Below, piece after piece: positions 15,524-26,452 of a stretch of 37,300 bases of DNA. Both the position numbers and the translations under genes were made by a program. The stretch covers positions 1 to 37,300 of the forward strand of contig NZ_NFJZ01000018.1 of the NCBI RefSeq assembly GCF_002160135.1, read 5' to 3'. Under the pieces are notes generated by a model. The model saw only the letters and a list, made by a program, of their open reading frames with translations. It did not search any database and was not told where the DNA came from. The stretch's first letter is position 1; each line of letters opens with the position of its first letter. This DNA comes from Lachnoclostridium sp. An196. Its GTDB lineage: Bacteria; Bacillota; Clostridia; Lachnospirales; Lachnospiraceae.

Positions 15524-15727
15524 ATGGCTAAGATTTCTAAAGATATGATCATCGCCGATCTGGTAAAGATGGATCAGAATATTATACCGATTCTTATGAG
15601 AGAGGGAATGCACTGTATCGGCTGTCCGTCCGCGCAGGGAGAAAGCCTGGAAGAGGCTGCCCTGGTTCATGGCATGAACCCGGATGTGCTGGTTGCGAGA
15701 CTTAACAACTTTCTTGGAGAAGAATAA
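15524..15727 (+). CDS. DUF1858 domain protein
   Basis: This is a 67-residue protein, with GGAGG 10 nt before the ATG. ISKDMIIADLVKMDQNIIPILMREGMHCIGCPSAQGESLEEAALVHGMNPDVLVARLNNFL is a complete DUF1858 domain. The CxxC in HCIGCP is the presumed redox or metal site, and the family is described as disulfide-containing and linked to hybrid-cluster-type proteins. It stands alone here with its own promoter and terminator. Its role is unknown. Confidence 0.88.
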   Translation: MAKISKDMIIADLVKMDQNIIPILMREGMHCIGCPSAQGESLEEAALVHGMNPDVLVARLNNFLGEE

Positions 15728-15748
15728 TCGGTTCTGAAGAGTAAAAAC

Positions 15749-15800
15749 ACCGCAGAGTCTTTTCCCTTATGGGGATCAGTCTCTGCGGTTTCTGTTTTCT
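15749..15800. terminator. Terminator between the DUF1858 gene and mecA
   Basis: ACCGCAGAG (15749-15757) pairs with CTCTGCGGT (15781-15789). The T-rich tail TTCTGTTTTCT serves the plus strand, and the A-rich left side serves the convergent mecA gene. Confidence 0.8.
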
Positions 15801-15816
15801 GGTACGTTGTTTCCCG

Positions 15817-16551
15817 TTAGATTCTGGAAAGTGATTCCAAAGCGTTCTGCCTGAGCAGAAGTGTATAATGCTCTGACATATAGGCTTCATTGGCGGGCGT
15901 GTATTTTCCGCTGGAACCATATTCCGACAGAATATTGCATACTTTGTTGAACTCTTCCGGAGTGTGGCCGGACTTGGAGACAACCAGATGGAACTGGCCG
16001 TTTTCAGGGTTCTTATAAAGACGGTTATCGCCGTGATAGATATCCCGGAGAATCCTGGCAGCCTCCAGCAGCGGTCCCATTTGAGGAAACAGATAAAGTT
16101 TCTGAAGATTCAATTCGCTGGCGATTTCAGCAGCCTGCTGATCTCGGTTATCTTTGGGCGTATTCTTCAGACGGTGCTCGATCAGTTTCTGGAACAGATC
16201 GAGTACCTCATCCGCGCCGTCGGGAAGAAAATCCTTGACATGATCATCCTGCGGATCCGGAGATCCCTGGGAGAATCTGGAAAAACGGGTGTCCAGCTCC
16301 TCCGGATCGGATACTTTGGTAATATCTAATATAATGCACTCATTGGGCATAGGTATCGCTTCGATCATTAACGGAATGTTGTCAGCCTCGAATCCAAACT
16401 GATGGGAAGCCTGTTCCATCATATCCCTGAAAAGGGAACGGGCTTTCTCCGAACCGTAGGCAATCTCGCTGAGTTTCATATGACGGACCTCCAGGTCATC
16501 ACGGGTCAGTGTACAACGTATTTTGTTTTCATTGATTTTTTCAATTCTCAT
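15817..16551 (-). CDS. mecA: Adaptor protein MecA
   Basis: This is a 244-residue protein. The N-terminal substrate-binding part MRIEKINENKIRCTLTRDDLEVRHMKLSEIAYGSEKARSLFRDMMEQASHQFGF matches the MecA family. A linker rich in Asp and Gln follows, then the C-terminal ClpC-binding domain with LYLFPQMGPLLEAARIL and NGQFHLVVSK. MecA delivers substrates to the ClpC unfoldase and, in Bacillus, regulates competence. It is monocistronic on the minus strand. Confidence 0.92.
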   Translation of the reverse strand: MRIEKINENKIRCTLTRDDLEVRHMKLSEIAYGSEKARSLFRDMMEQASHQFGFEADNIPLMIEAIPMPNECIILDITKVSDPEELDTRFSRFSQGSPDPQDDHVKDFLPDGADEVLDLFQKLIEHRLKNTPKDNRDQQAAEIASELNLQKLYLFPQMGPLLEAARILRDIYHGDNRLYKNPENGQFHLVVSKSGHTPEEFNKVCNILSEYGSSGKYTPANEAYMSEHYTLLLRQNALESLSRI

Positions 16552-16585
16552 GCGATCACAACCTGTTGATTTTATAGTTTAATAT

Positions 16586-16614
16586 AGTATAAACAAAAAA
16601 GGAAAATATGTAAA
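16586..16614 (-). promoter_or_regulatory. Promoter of mecA
   Basis: Read on the minus strand, TTTACA (16614-16609) and TATACT (16591-16586) have a 17-bp spacer, about 35 nt before the ATG. Confidence 0.72.
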
Positions 16615-16667
16615 GTCTGGGTACTTGTGAAAAAAAGGAAAAAATCTGAAATTTTTATGAAAACGCC

Positions 16668-16695
16668 TTGAAAAACAGCAGCCGATATGTATAAT
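16668..16695 (+). promoter_or_regulatory. Promoter of the GH18 gene
   Basis: TTGAAA (16668-16673) and TATAAT (16690-16695) have a 16-bp spacer. It implies an unusually long leader of about 315 nt. Confidence 0.65.
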
Positions 16696-16701
16696 GAAGC
16701 T

Positions 16702-17018
16702 GTAAGTCTTTATTCTTAATTCTTTTCACAGATCGTGAAAGTTTCCATTGTTTAAGGTACATAAGGGGGGATGCGGAAATCGCTGCCTGCATGCCATAAT
16801 ATATCACGAATCTTCCTTTTGGAATGTGTGCAGACGGCAGAGAGACAGGGACAGAGCTGTCAGGGGAAAGGGGTATATGACAGATTTTTATGAAGAAAAG
16901 TTTATCTGTGTCCAAGATTGTTGTGGTAGGAATGGCGGCTTTGTGGTAAAATCGACTTTATAGGAACGGATTATGAGGCGACAAGCCCGTGTACATAAGA
17001 AAAATCTGGAGGGTACCG
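16702..17018 (+). other. Long untranslated leader with a possible 19-codon ORF
   Basis: No known gene is visible in these ~317 nt. ATG 16890 opens a 19-residue frame (MKKSLSVSKIVVVGMAALW, stop 16947-16949) that looks like the start of a signal peptide. An overlapping 28-codon frame begins after AAAGGGG at 16876. Either may be a leader peptide or the stump of an eroded secreted protein. Confidence 0.35.
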
Positions 17019-18785
17019 ATGGCAAGAAGAGAGAGACAGGAGAGGGAGATCCGTGAGCGAAGAAGACCCAGGAAAAGAAGACGGCGGCTGAATCCGAAAG
17101 CAGTTCTGGTTCTGGCAGGGATTCTTCTGGTTCTGGCAGTCTGCCTGTTCATAGGCGGAAGGATGCTCTACGAGAGATATTCGCCGTCGAAAGAGATGGC
17201 AGATCTCAACGAGTATTTTCAGTTGACGGACGACCAGGATATGGCGGTGATACTGAATGACGAGATATTGGAGGATAAAGCCCGGCTGATCGACGGCAGG
17301 GTATATCTGAATGTGGAGACGGTGTACCAGTATCTGGACGAGCGTTACTACTGGGATGCTGCGGAGAATCTGTATCTCTATGCGCTGCCGACGGAACTGG
17401 TCAGCGTGGGTGTGGGCAGCAGCGAGTATACGGTAGCCAGATCCACTCAGAGTGTCGATTACGTAATCCTGCGTGTTGATGGAAGCAATGCTTATGTGGC
17501 GGCTGATTTTTTGAAAAACTATACAAATTTCACATACGAGTTCTGGGAGGAGCCTAACCGTGTCTATATTGTAAATGAGTTTGGAACGCGCGATGTGGTG
17601 ACGGCCCAGACCAATGCTCCGGTGCGGTATAAAGCCGGCATCAAAAGCCCCATTCTGACAAATGTTGAGAAGGGAACGGTGCTCTATAAGCTGGAGGAAC
17701 CGGAGGAGATTGATGAATGGACCAGAGTGTTGACACCGGACGGATATATCGGCTATATCCGGGACGGCAAGATATCGGGAGTTACTCAGACGACGATTGA
17801 AGAGCCGGAGTTTGAGGAACCGGAATATACCAGCATCTCCAAAGACTATAAGATCAATCTGTCCTGGCACCAGGTGACCAATCAGGACGCGAACGGACAA
17901 CTGCTGAACCGTATTGCCAATACCAAAGGACTGACGACGATTTCTCCCACCTGGTTTTCCATCGCAGATACAGACGGCAATATTTCTTCTCTTGCCAGCC
18001 AGGAATATGTAAACTATGCTCATCAGCAAGGGTTGGAAGTTTGGGCGCTGGTAGATAACTTTACAGAGGGTGTGAGCACCTATGAGACACTTTCCAGGAC
18101 GTCCAGCCGCCAGCGGCTGGTGAATCAGCTGATTGCAGCTGCGATCCAGTACGGGCTGGACGGCATCAATGTGGACTTTGAGATGATCACAGAGGACTGC
18201 GCGAGAGCATATATTGAGTTTATCCGGGAATTGTCGATTATGTGCCGGATTAACGGAATCGTTCTTTCTGTGGACAATTATGTGCCGACAGCGTCTTCCG
18301 ATCATTATTCCAGGGAGGAACAGGGAGTCTTTGCGGATTATGTGATCATTATGGGGTATGATGAGCACTACGCAGGGTCGGAGGAGGCCGGATCAGTGGC
18401 ATCCTATAGCTTTGTGGAAAATGGTATTCAGAAGACTCTGGAAGAAGTGCCGGCAGAAAAGGTCATCAACGCGGTTCCGTTCTATACCCGTTTCTGGAAG
18501 ACTGATCCGGATGGTACGGTGAGCAGCGAAGCGCTCGGCATGGATTCCGCGGATGAACGTCTGGCCAACAATGGAGTAGAGGCTGTGTGGGATGAAGAAA
18601 CCCGGCAGTATTACGCAGAATTTGAATATGAAGGAAGCACTTATCAGATCTGGCTGGAGGAAGAGCGTTCCATCGAAGAAAAGATGGGGCTGATCCGGGA
18701 GCATAATCTGGCAGGTGTGGCATCCTGGCGGTTGGGTTATGAGCGCTCCACTATCTGGGATGTGATCCTGAGATATGTGAATTAA
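17019..18785 (+). CDS. Membrane-anchored GH18-family cell-wall hydrolase with SH3 domain
   Basis: This is a 588-residue protein. ATG 17019 is chosen because GGAGGG precedes it. A very basic cytoplasmic tail leads to one membrane helix at about 28-48, so the rest is outside. Next comes a beta-rich stalk resembling the copper-amine-oxidase N-terminal-like domain (about 60-190) and a bacterial SH3-like segment (about 200-255, with ILTNVEKGTVLYKLEE). A GH18 domain (about 290-588) carries the catalytic DGINVDFE motif at residues 381-388, with Glu388 as the proton donor. Relatives such as YdhD and SleL act on peptidoglycan or spore cortex. The neighbouring amidase gene supports a wall role. The exact bond cleaved is not predictable. 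Confidence 0.88.
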   Translation: MARRERQEREIRERRRPRKRRRRLNPKAVLVLAGILLVLAVCLFIGGRMLYERYSPSKEMADLNEYFQLTDDQDMAVILNDEILEDKARLIDGRVYLNVETVYQYLDERYYWDAAENLYLYALPTELVSVGVGSSEYTVARSTQSVDYVILRVDGSNAYVAADFLKNYTNFTYEFWEEPNRVYIVNEFGTRDVVTAQTNAPVRYKAGIKSPILTNVEKGTVLYKLEEPEEIDEWTRVLTPDGYIGYIRDGKISGVTQTTIEEPEFEEPEYTSISKDYKINLSWHQVTNQDANGQLLNRIANTKGLTTISPTWFSIADTDGNISSLASQEYVNYAHQQGLEVWALVDNFTEGVSTYETLSRTSSRQRLVNQLIAAAIQYGLDGINVDFEMITEDCARAYIEFIRELSIMCRINGIVLSVDNYVPTASSDHYSREEQGVFADYVIIMGYDEHYAGSEEAGSVASYSFVENGIQKTLEEVPAEKVINAVPFYTRFWKTDPDGTVSSEALGMDSADERLANNGVEAVWDEETRQYYAEFEYEGSTYQIWLEEERSIEEKMGLIREHNLAGVASWRLGYERSTIWDVILRYVN

Positions 18786-18805
18786 AGGGTACGGGAATAG
18801 GAAAA

Positions 18806-18849
18806 CTGCCGCCGCATATACTTTTAGAGAGAGTATGTGCGGCGGTTTT
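18806..18849 (+). terminator. Terminator of the GH18 gene
   Basis: A 14-bp stem from CCGCCGCATATACT (18809-18822) to AGTATGTGCGGCGG (18832-18845), with one G-T pair, ends in TTTTC. It finishes 3 nt before the amidase ATG. Confidence 0.8.
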
Positions 18850-18851
18850 CT

Positions 18852-19568
18852 ATGTGGAAAAAAGAGCATCTGGAACTGATTATGTCGGTGGCGCTGATCC
18901 TGTGCGCATTCCTTCTGGCCGGAAGAGGCTGGGAGATGGCGTTGGGGGAACGGGTAACGGAGGGGACAGATCAGAAAGTGGTGGTTGTAGACGCCGGCCA
19001 TGGAGGACGGGACCCCGGCAAGGTGGGAGTGGACGGATGTCTGGAAAAAGATCTGAACCTGGAGATCGCGAAAAAAGTACAGGCGATCCTGGAGCAGCAG
19101 GATATAAAGGTGATCATGATCCGGGATACGGACAAAGGACTTTATGAGGAGCAGACCTCCAATAAGAAGGTACAGGACATGAAGAACCGCTGCGCCCTGA
19201 TCAATGAGACCGAGCCGGACTGTGTGGTCAGCATCCACCAGAACAGTTACCACGAAGAATACGTAAGCGGGGCTCAGGTCTTTTACTACAGCAGTTCTGC
19301 CGAAGGGGAAGCTCTGGCGGAAGCACTGCAGAGCGAATTGATCTCCTATGCGGATCCGGAGAATCATCGTCAGGCAAAAGCCAACGACAGTTACTATTTG
19401 CTGAAAAAGACAGAAGCGCCCATCGCCATTGTGGAATGCGGATTTTTAAGCAACTGGGAAGAGGCGGCGAAACTGCAGGATGACGGATATCAGAGCAGGG
19501 TCGCCTGGGCCGTTTCTATGGGGATTCTGACGTATTTGAACGGATTCGTTGATTTTTCTGTTCCCTGA
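18852..19568 (+). CDS. cwlD: N-acetylmuramoyl-L-alanine amidase, CwlD-like
   Basis: This is a 238-residue protein. A signal-anchor helix (about 8-28) is followed by the Amidase_3 domain: VVVDAGHGGRDPGKVG with the first zinc His, EKDLNLEIAKKV with the zinc Glu, SIHQNS with the second zinc His, and IVECGFLSN with the catalytic Glu. CwlD in spore formers trims peptide side chains on the way to muramic-delta-lactam in the cortex. The start is uncertain. ATG 18852 lacks a clear ribosome site because the upstream terminator occupies the space, and GTG 18837 inside that hairpin is the alternative. The gene symbol rests on domain layout and size. Confidence 0.82.
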   Translation: MWKKEHLELIMSVALILCAFLLAGRGWEMALGERVTEGTDQKVVVVDAGHGGRDPGKVGVDGCLEKDLNLEIAKKVQAILEQQDIKVIMIRDTDKGLYEEQTSNKKVQDMKNRCALINETEPDCVVSIHQNSYHEEYVSGAQVFYYSSSAEGEALAEALQSELISYADPENHRQAKANDSYYLLKKTEAPIAIVECGFLSNWEEAAKLQDDGYQSRVAWAVSMGILTYLNGFVDFSVP

Positions 19569-19612
19569 TGTTACACTGTGAAAAACAGCAGTGAAGAAAT
19601 CAGGTGAAAACA

Positions 19613-20662
19613 ATGGTGACAGAAGTAATCAAAATAGACAGAGATCATCCGGATATGAGTGCGTTTGAGAAGGCAGGGAGGATCCTGAAAGAGGGCGGCC
19701 TGGTAGCATTTCCTACAGAGACTGTTTACGGTCTGGGCGCCGATGCTCTTGACGAGGAAGCTTCCCGCAAGATTTATGAGGCCAAGGGAAGACCGTCTGA
19801 CAATCCGCTGATCGTGCACATTGCCAGGATGGAAGATCTGGAAAAGATCGTAAAAAAGGTGCCGGAAGAGGCGGTAAAGCTGGCACAGCGCTATTGGCCG
19901 GGACCGATGACACTGATCATGGAAAAAAGCGAATGCGTGCCCTATGGAACCACAGGAGGTCTGGATACCGTGGCGGTGCGTATGCCTTCCGATCCGGTGG
20001 CCAGAGAATTGATCTTACAGGGAGGCGGTTATGTGGCGGCCCCCAGCGCCAATACCTCGGGGCGTCCGAGCCCGACCACTGCCCGGCACGTATATGAGGA
20101 CATGGAAGGGAAGATCCCTCTGATCCTGGATGGCGGACCGGTGGAGATCGGTTTGGAGTCCACCATCGTGGATCTGACGGAACGCATCCCAACGATCCTG
20201 CGTCCGGGCTATATCACCCTGGAGATGGTGCGCGAGGTCCTGGGAGAAGTGCAGATGGACAAGGGATTGATCTCGTCAGATTCCAGTGTCCGCCCGAAGG
20301 CGCCGGGTATGAAATACCGTCATTACGCGCCGAAGGCGGATCTGAAGATTGTAGAGGGACCTATGGAGAAGGTGATCGCCTATATTAATGAGAAAGCTTC
20401 CGACAAAAAGCGGCCCGGAATTATCTGTACGGAGGAGACCAGGAGCCGGTATCTGTACGGAGATGTGAAATGCATCGGTTCCCGGACTGATGAAAATGCC
20501 ATCGCCAGCCACCTGTTCGCTATCCTGAGAGAGTTTGATGAGGATGAAGTAGACGCCATTTATTCAGAATCTTTCGAGTCCCCGGGGCTGGGACAGGCTA
20601 TCATGAACCGACTTTTAAAAGCGGCGGGACACCAGCGTGTGGACGTCTCGCAGAAAGTATAA
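19613..20662 (+). CDS. L-threonylcarbamoyladenylate synthase (Sua5/YwlC)
   Basis: This is a 349-residue protein. It makes threonylcarbamoyl-AMP from Thr, bicarbonate and ATP for the t6A modification of tRNAs reading ANN codons. The YrdC domain (about 15-205) has GGLVAFPTETVYGLGADA, KGRPSDNPLIVHI, RYWPGPMTLIM and APSANTSGRPSPT. A linker with KAPGMKYRHYAPKADL leads to the C-terminal Sua5 domain (about 240-345), so this is the long form. ATG 19613 is used because AGGTG lies 7 nt before it; GTG 19604 is the alternative. Confidence 0.93.
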   Translation: MVTEVIKIDRDHPDMSAFEKAGRILKEGGLVAFPTETVYGLGADALDEEASRKIYEAKGRPSDNPLIVHIARMEDLEKIVKKVPEEAVKLAQRYWPGPMTLIMEKSECVPYGTTGGLDTVAVRMPSDPVARELILQGGGYVAAPSANTSGRPSPTTARHVYEDMEGKIPLILDGGPVEIGLESTIVDLTERIPTILRPGYITLEMVREVLGEVQMDKGLISSDSSVRPKAPGMKYRHYAPKADLKIVEGPMEKVIAYINEKASDKKRPGIICTEETRSRYLYGDVKCIGSRTDENAIASHLFAILREFDEDEVDAIYSESFESPGLGQAIMNRLLKAAGHQRVDVSQKV

Positions 20663-20689
20663 AAGCCATATATACAGGAGGATAAGAAA

Positions 20690-21319
20690 ATGTCAAAGAT
20701 TACTGTTATGGATCATCCGCTGATTCAGCACAAAATCGGGATCATCCGGAGGAAAGAGACCGGATCCAAAGATTTCCGCCAGTTAATCGGGGAGATCGCC
20801 ATGCTGATGTGTTATGAGGCGACACGGGATCTGAAGCTGTCAGACGTGGAGATTGAGACGCCCATGTGCGCCATGACGGCGAAAGAACTGGCCGGGAAAA
20901 AACTGGCGGTTGTGCCGATCCTGCGTGCCGGACTGGGCATGGTGGACGGCATGCTGACCATGATTCCTGCGGCAAAGGTGGGACATATCGGGCTGTACCG
21001 CAATGAAGAGACGCTGGAGCCGGTGGAATATTACTGCAAGCTGCCCCAGGACTGCGCGGAACGTGAGGTTTTTGTGGTGGATCCCATGCTGGCTACAGGC
21101 GGTTCTTCTTCTGCGGCTATTGCAATGCTGAAAGAAAAAGGAGTGCGCCATATTCGGTTTATGTGTATTATCGCGGCGCCGGAAGGCGTAAAAAGGATGC
21201 AGAAAGAACATCCGGATGTGGATCTGTACATCGGAGCTCTGGATGATCATCTGAATGAGCATGGTTACATCGTACCCGGACTGGGAGATGCCGGAGACCG
21301 CATTTTTGGAACGAAATAG
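20690..21319 (+). CDS. upp: Uracil phosphoribosyltransferase
   Basis: This is a 209-residue protein, the normal length. [26 protein letters not shown] is the typical N-terminus, [15 protein letters not shown] is conserved, [18 protein letters not shown] is the PRPP-binding loop, and the family's [12 protein letters not shown] end is present. It salvages uracil to UMP. It has AGGAGG 9 nt before the ATG and lies between Sua5 and dCMP deaminase in one nucleotide-metabolism operon. Confidence 0.97.
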   Translation: MSKITVMDHPLIQHKIGIIRRKETGSKDFRQLIGEIAMLMCYEATRDLKLSDVEIETPMCAMTAKELAGKKLAVVPILRAGLGMVDGMLTMIPAAKVGHIGLYRNEETLEPVEYYCKLPQDCAEREVFVVDPMLATGGSSSAAIAMLKEKGVRHIRFMCIIAAPEGVKRMQKEHPDVDLYIGALDDHLNEHGYIVPGLGDAGDRIFGTK

Positions 21320-21327
21320 GAGGAACT

Positions 21328-21813
21328 ATGGGAAATAAAAGAACGGACTATATTACCTGGGATCAGTATTTTATGGGAATCGCGAAGCTGTCAGCCATGA
21401 GATCCAAGGATCCCAATACCCAGGTAGGGGCGTGTATTGTAAGTCAGGACAACAAGATCCTTTCCATGGGTTATAACGGATTTCCCAGAGGATGCGACGA
21501 TGATGAATTTCCCTGGAACCGGGAAGGGGATCTTTACGACAGTAAATATGCGTATGTCACCCACAGCGAGCTGAATGCGATACTGAATTACCGGGGCGGC
21601 AGCCTGGAGGGGACAAAGCTTTATGTGACGCTGTTTCCATGCAATGAATGCGCGAAGGCGATCATTCAGGCGGGAATTGCCGAAATCGTATATGCAGACG
21701 ACAAATATAACGGTACGCCCGGTACGCTGGCTTCCAGAAGGATGCTGAAGGCGGCGGGCGTGAAGCTTTCTGCGTATAAAAATCTGGGACGGCAGGTTAC
21801 ATTAGAATTGTGA
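21328..21813 (+). CDS. dCMP deaminase
   Basis: This is a 161-residue zinc enzyme of the cytidine/deoxycytidylate deaminase family. It has WDQYFMGIAKLSAMRSKDPNTQVGACIV, then the zinc/proton-shuttle motif HSELNAI and PCNECAKAII with the two zinc cysteines. HSE replaces the more common HAE, as in many Firmicutes dCMP deaminases. It makes dUMP for dTMP synthesis. It begins 8 nt after upp, with GGAGG in the gap. A palindrome follows its stop. Confidence 0.92.
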   Translation: MGNKRTDYITWDQYFMGIAKLSAMRSKDPNTQVGACIVSQDNKILSMGYNGFPRGCDDDEFPWNREGDLYDSKYAYVTHSELNAILNYRGGSLEGTKLYVTLFPCNECAKAIIQAGIAEIVYADDKYNGTPGTLASRRMLKAAGVKLSAYKNLGRQVTLEL

Positions 21814-21819
21814 CAAAAA

Positions 21820-21839
21820 ATTGTTAATTGATTAACAAT
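21820..21839. repeat. Perfect palindrome after the dCMP deaminase gene
   Basis: ATTGTTAAT (21820-21828) and ATTAACAAT (21831-21839) flank a 2-bp centre. The loop is too short for a good terminator and the site lies just upstream of the V-ATPase promoter, so a protein-binding operator is an alternative. Confidence 0.6.
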
Positions 21840-21845
21840 CGTTTA

Positions 21846-21874
21846 TTGCCGACCGGAAAATCCTGTGCTATAAT
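21846..21874 (+). promoter_or_regulatory. Promoter of the V-ATPase operon
   Basis: TTGCCG (21846-21851) and TATAAT (21869-21874) have a 17-bp spacer, with TG at 21866-21867 giving an extended -10. Confidence 0.8.
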
Positions 21875-21886
21875 ATGTGAAAATAT

Positions 21887-21944
21887 CAAAAACAGAGAGT
21901 CATGCTTTCGTGCTTAGGTGCAAATGCATGACTTTGGATTTTTG
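21887..21944 (+). promoter_or_regulatory. Structured leader RNA of the V-ATPase operon (riboswitch candidate)
   Basis: CAAAAA (21887-21892) pairs with TTTTTG (21939-21944). A 5x5 internal loop CAGAG / TTGGA follows. Then AGTCATGC (21898-21905) pairs with GCATGACT (21926-21933) under a 20-nt loop. The fold starts about 6 nt after the predicted transcript start. A compact stem, internal loop and stem at this position is what a small riboswitch looks like. The class is not established here. Confidence 0.55.
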
Positions 21945-21989
21945 TGGGTATCATGGAAACAAAAAGCTTAAGTATAAGGTGGTGAAAAT

Positions 21990-22298
21990 GTGCTGGAAGA
22001 TACTTTAAGATCGGTGAAGGAGGCAGAGGCAAAAGCCGGTCAGACTGTCAGGGAAGCGGAAAGCAAGGCGGAGGCGATCCTGGCGGAGGCAAGGGAAAAG
22101 GCTCAGCAGATGAGCGAAGACGCTTCTCTGAGAGCGAAGGCCAGAAAGCAGAAAGAGCAGGAGGAAGCTCAGGAAGAAGGAGCAAGACGTCTGAAAGAGG
22201 CGGAGGAAGAAGCGAAGAAAGAAGTGGAAGCGCTGCGGAGTCTGGCAGCCTCCAAACGGGAGGAAGCCGTGGAAGCCGTAATTTCCGCATTGATTTAA
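21990..22298 (+). CDS. V-type ATPase peripheral-stalk subunit (G/H-like, first gene of the operon)
   Basis: This is a 102-residue protein with GTG start 21990 and AAGGTGG upstream. Nearly the whole sequence is one Ala/Glu/Lys-rich heptad helix (EAEAKAGQTVREAESKAEAILAEAREKAQ...), the form of the peripheral-stalk subunit that pairs with subunit E. It corresponds by position to ntpF of Enterococcus hirae. It holds the catalytic head against the membrane part during rotation. The low-complexity helix makes the identification depend on operon position. Confidence 0.82.
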   Translation: MLEDTLRSVKEAEAKAGQTVREAESKAEAILAEAREKAQQMSEDASLRAKARKQKEQEEAQEEGARRLKEAEEEAKKEVEALRSLAASKREEAVEAVISALI

Positions 22299-22329
22299 CG
22301 ACACCGGATAAGGAAGGAGGGATGTGGAT

Positions 22330-24830
<2,501 letters not shown>

Positions 24831-24856
24831 CGGATAAAAAGAAGGAGTGCTTAAGA

Positions 24857-25450
24857 ATGACCGGACTGGAAAAGATAATCAACCGGATTCAGGAAGAAGC
24901 AGACGCCGCCGCAGCCGGCAGACTGGAAGCGGCAAAAGCGGAAGCAGACCGGATACTTGCAGAGGCGAGGACTGTCTGTGATTCCGTGGATGCAGAGACA
25001 ACAGAGAAAATTACGGCGATGAAGGCGAGTTATGACAGCCGGGTAGCTTCTTCGGCAGAACAATCCAGAAAGCTGGCTCTTCTGCGCGCCAAGCAGGAGA
25101 TTATCGCGGAAGTTCTGGAGGAAGCTTTGGAGCGGCTGAGGAAAGAAGATACGGCTGGTTATTTCCTGAATATGGAAAAAATATTAAAGAAATATGTACT
25201 GCCGGAAGATGGGGAAATCTATTTTTCGGCAAAAGATCTCGAGAGAATGCCGGATGGATTTGAGAAGAAGATTCAGGCGGCGGCGAGAGAGAAAGGCGGG
25301 AGCCTGGTGCTTCAGAAGGAGCCGAAAGACATTGCAGACGGTTTTCTGCTGGTTTACGGCGGTGTGGAGGAAAACTGCACATGGGAGGCTCTGATGGATG
25401 CGAAGAAAGACAGGCTTCAGGACAGAGTGAACGAGATTCTGTTCATGTAA
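24857..25450 (+). CDS. ntpE: V-type ATPase subunit E
   Basis: This is a 197-residue protein. A long N-terminal helix (TGLEKIINRIQEEADAAAAGRLEAAKAEADRILAEA) is followed by a globular end with YFSAKDLERMP and IADGFLLVYGGVEENCTWEALMDAKKDRLQ, the family signature. It pairs with the first gene product to form the outer stalks. AAGGAG lies 9 nt upstream. The length is normal. Confidence 0.92.
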   Translation: MTGLEKIINRIQEEADAAAAGRLEAAKAEADRILAEARTVCDSVDAETTEKITAMKASYDSRVASSAEQSRKLALLRAKQEIIAEVLEEALERLRKEDTAGYFLNMEKILKKYVLPEDGEIYFSAKDLERMPDGFEKKIQAAAREKGGSLVLQKEPKDIADGFLLVYGGVEENCTWEALMDAKKDRLQDRVNEILFM

Positions 25451-25480
25451 CAGACGATTCGCGTAAGAAGGAGGGTTATG

Positions 25481-26452
25481 ATGTCAAAAAATCAATACGC
25501 CTATGCAGTCGCGCGAATCCGTGCCCTGGAAGTCTCTCTGTTTTCCGCGTCGACCATTGAACAGCTGATAGCCTGTAAAGAGGAAGAGGCATGTCTGCGC
25601 TTCTTGGCGGATAAAGGCTGGGGCGGACCGGACGTGCCGCTGGAAGCTGATGCGATTCTTGGAAGGGAGCGGGAAAAGATCTGGGAGACCATCGGTGAAA
25701 TGCATGTGAACATGGATGTATTCGACGTATTGTCTTATACCAGCGATTTCCATAACCTGAAGGCGGCAGTGAAAGAAGTATGCACCGGGAAGAGCGGGGG
25801 TACAGTCTTCTATGAGAGGACGAGGATCCCGAAAGAAGAGATGCTCAGGATTATTCGTGAAAAAGATTATGGAGCTTTGCCGGAGTCTATGCGGGAAGCG
25901 GCGGCGGAAGCAGTGGATACTCTGCTGTGTACCGGTGACGGGCAGCTCTGCGATGTGATCATCGACCGGGCGACGATGGAAGCGATCTTGGATGCAGGAG
26001 AAAGATCCAAAGAAGAGGTGGTCCGGGACTACGCCAGGTCTACGGTGGCGGTAACAAATATCAAGATCGCCGTCCGCTGCGCCAGGACCGGAAAGTCACT
26101 GGAATTTATGAGACGCGCCATGGTTCCATGTCCGGGACTGGATGTGGAACGGCTTGCCCATGCGGCGCTTGCCGGAGAAGAATCCGTGATAGAATATCTT
26201 CAGGCGGAAGGCTTTGGGGAGGCGGCGGACGCTCTGAGGGAGTCCGCATCGGCGTTTGAACGGTGGTGTGACAACCGGATAATCCACGCGATCCGACCTC
26301 AGAAATACAATTCATTTTCGGCGGGGCCGCTGGTAGCGTATGTGATCGCGAGAGAAAATGAAATTAAAACGGTGAGAATCATCCTGACCTGCAGGCAGAA
26401 CGGCCTGCCGGATGAGGCGATCCGGGAAAGGATAAGGGAGATGTATGTATAA
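25481..26452 (+). CDS. ntpC: V-type ATPase subunit C (d-like)
   Basis: This is a 323-residue all-helical protein. It starts SKNQYAYAVARIRALEVSLFSASTIEQLIA and has the family VRDYARSTVAVTNIKIAVRCARTGKS and RENEIKTVRIILTCRQNGLPDEAIRERIREMYV near the end. It links the central stalk to the c-ring. The second ATG (25481) is better spaced from GGAGGG than 25478; both are plausible. It overlaps the next gene by 8 nt. Confidence 0.93.
   Translation: MSKNQYAYAVARIRALEVSLFSASTIEQLIACKEEEACLRFLADKGWGGPDVPLEADAILGREREKIWETIGEMHVNMDVFDVLSYTSDFHNLKAAVKEVCTGKSGGTVFYERTRIPKEEMLRIIREKDYGALPESMREAAAEAVDTLLCTGDGQLCDVIIDRATMEAILDAGERSKEEVVRDYARSTVAVTNIKIAVRCARTGKSLEFMRRAMVPCPGLDVERLAHAALAGEESVIEYLQAEGFGEAADALRESASAFERWCDNRIIHAIRPQKYNSFSAGPLVAYVIARENEIKTVRIILTCRQNGLPDEAIRERIREMYV

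Noticed and set aside
16971-18368. 465-codon open frame on the minus strand
   Set aside because: Antisense to the GH18 gene, whose domains and catalytic motif are clear. The minus-strand product has low-complexity His/Arg/Ile content.
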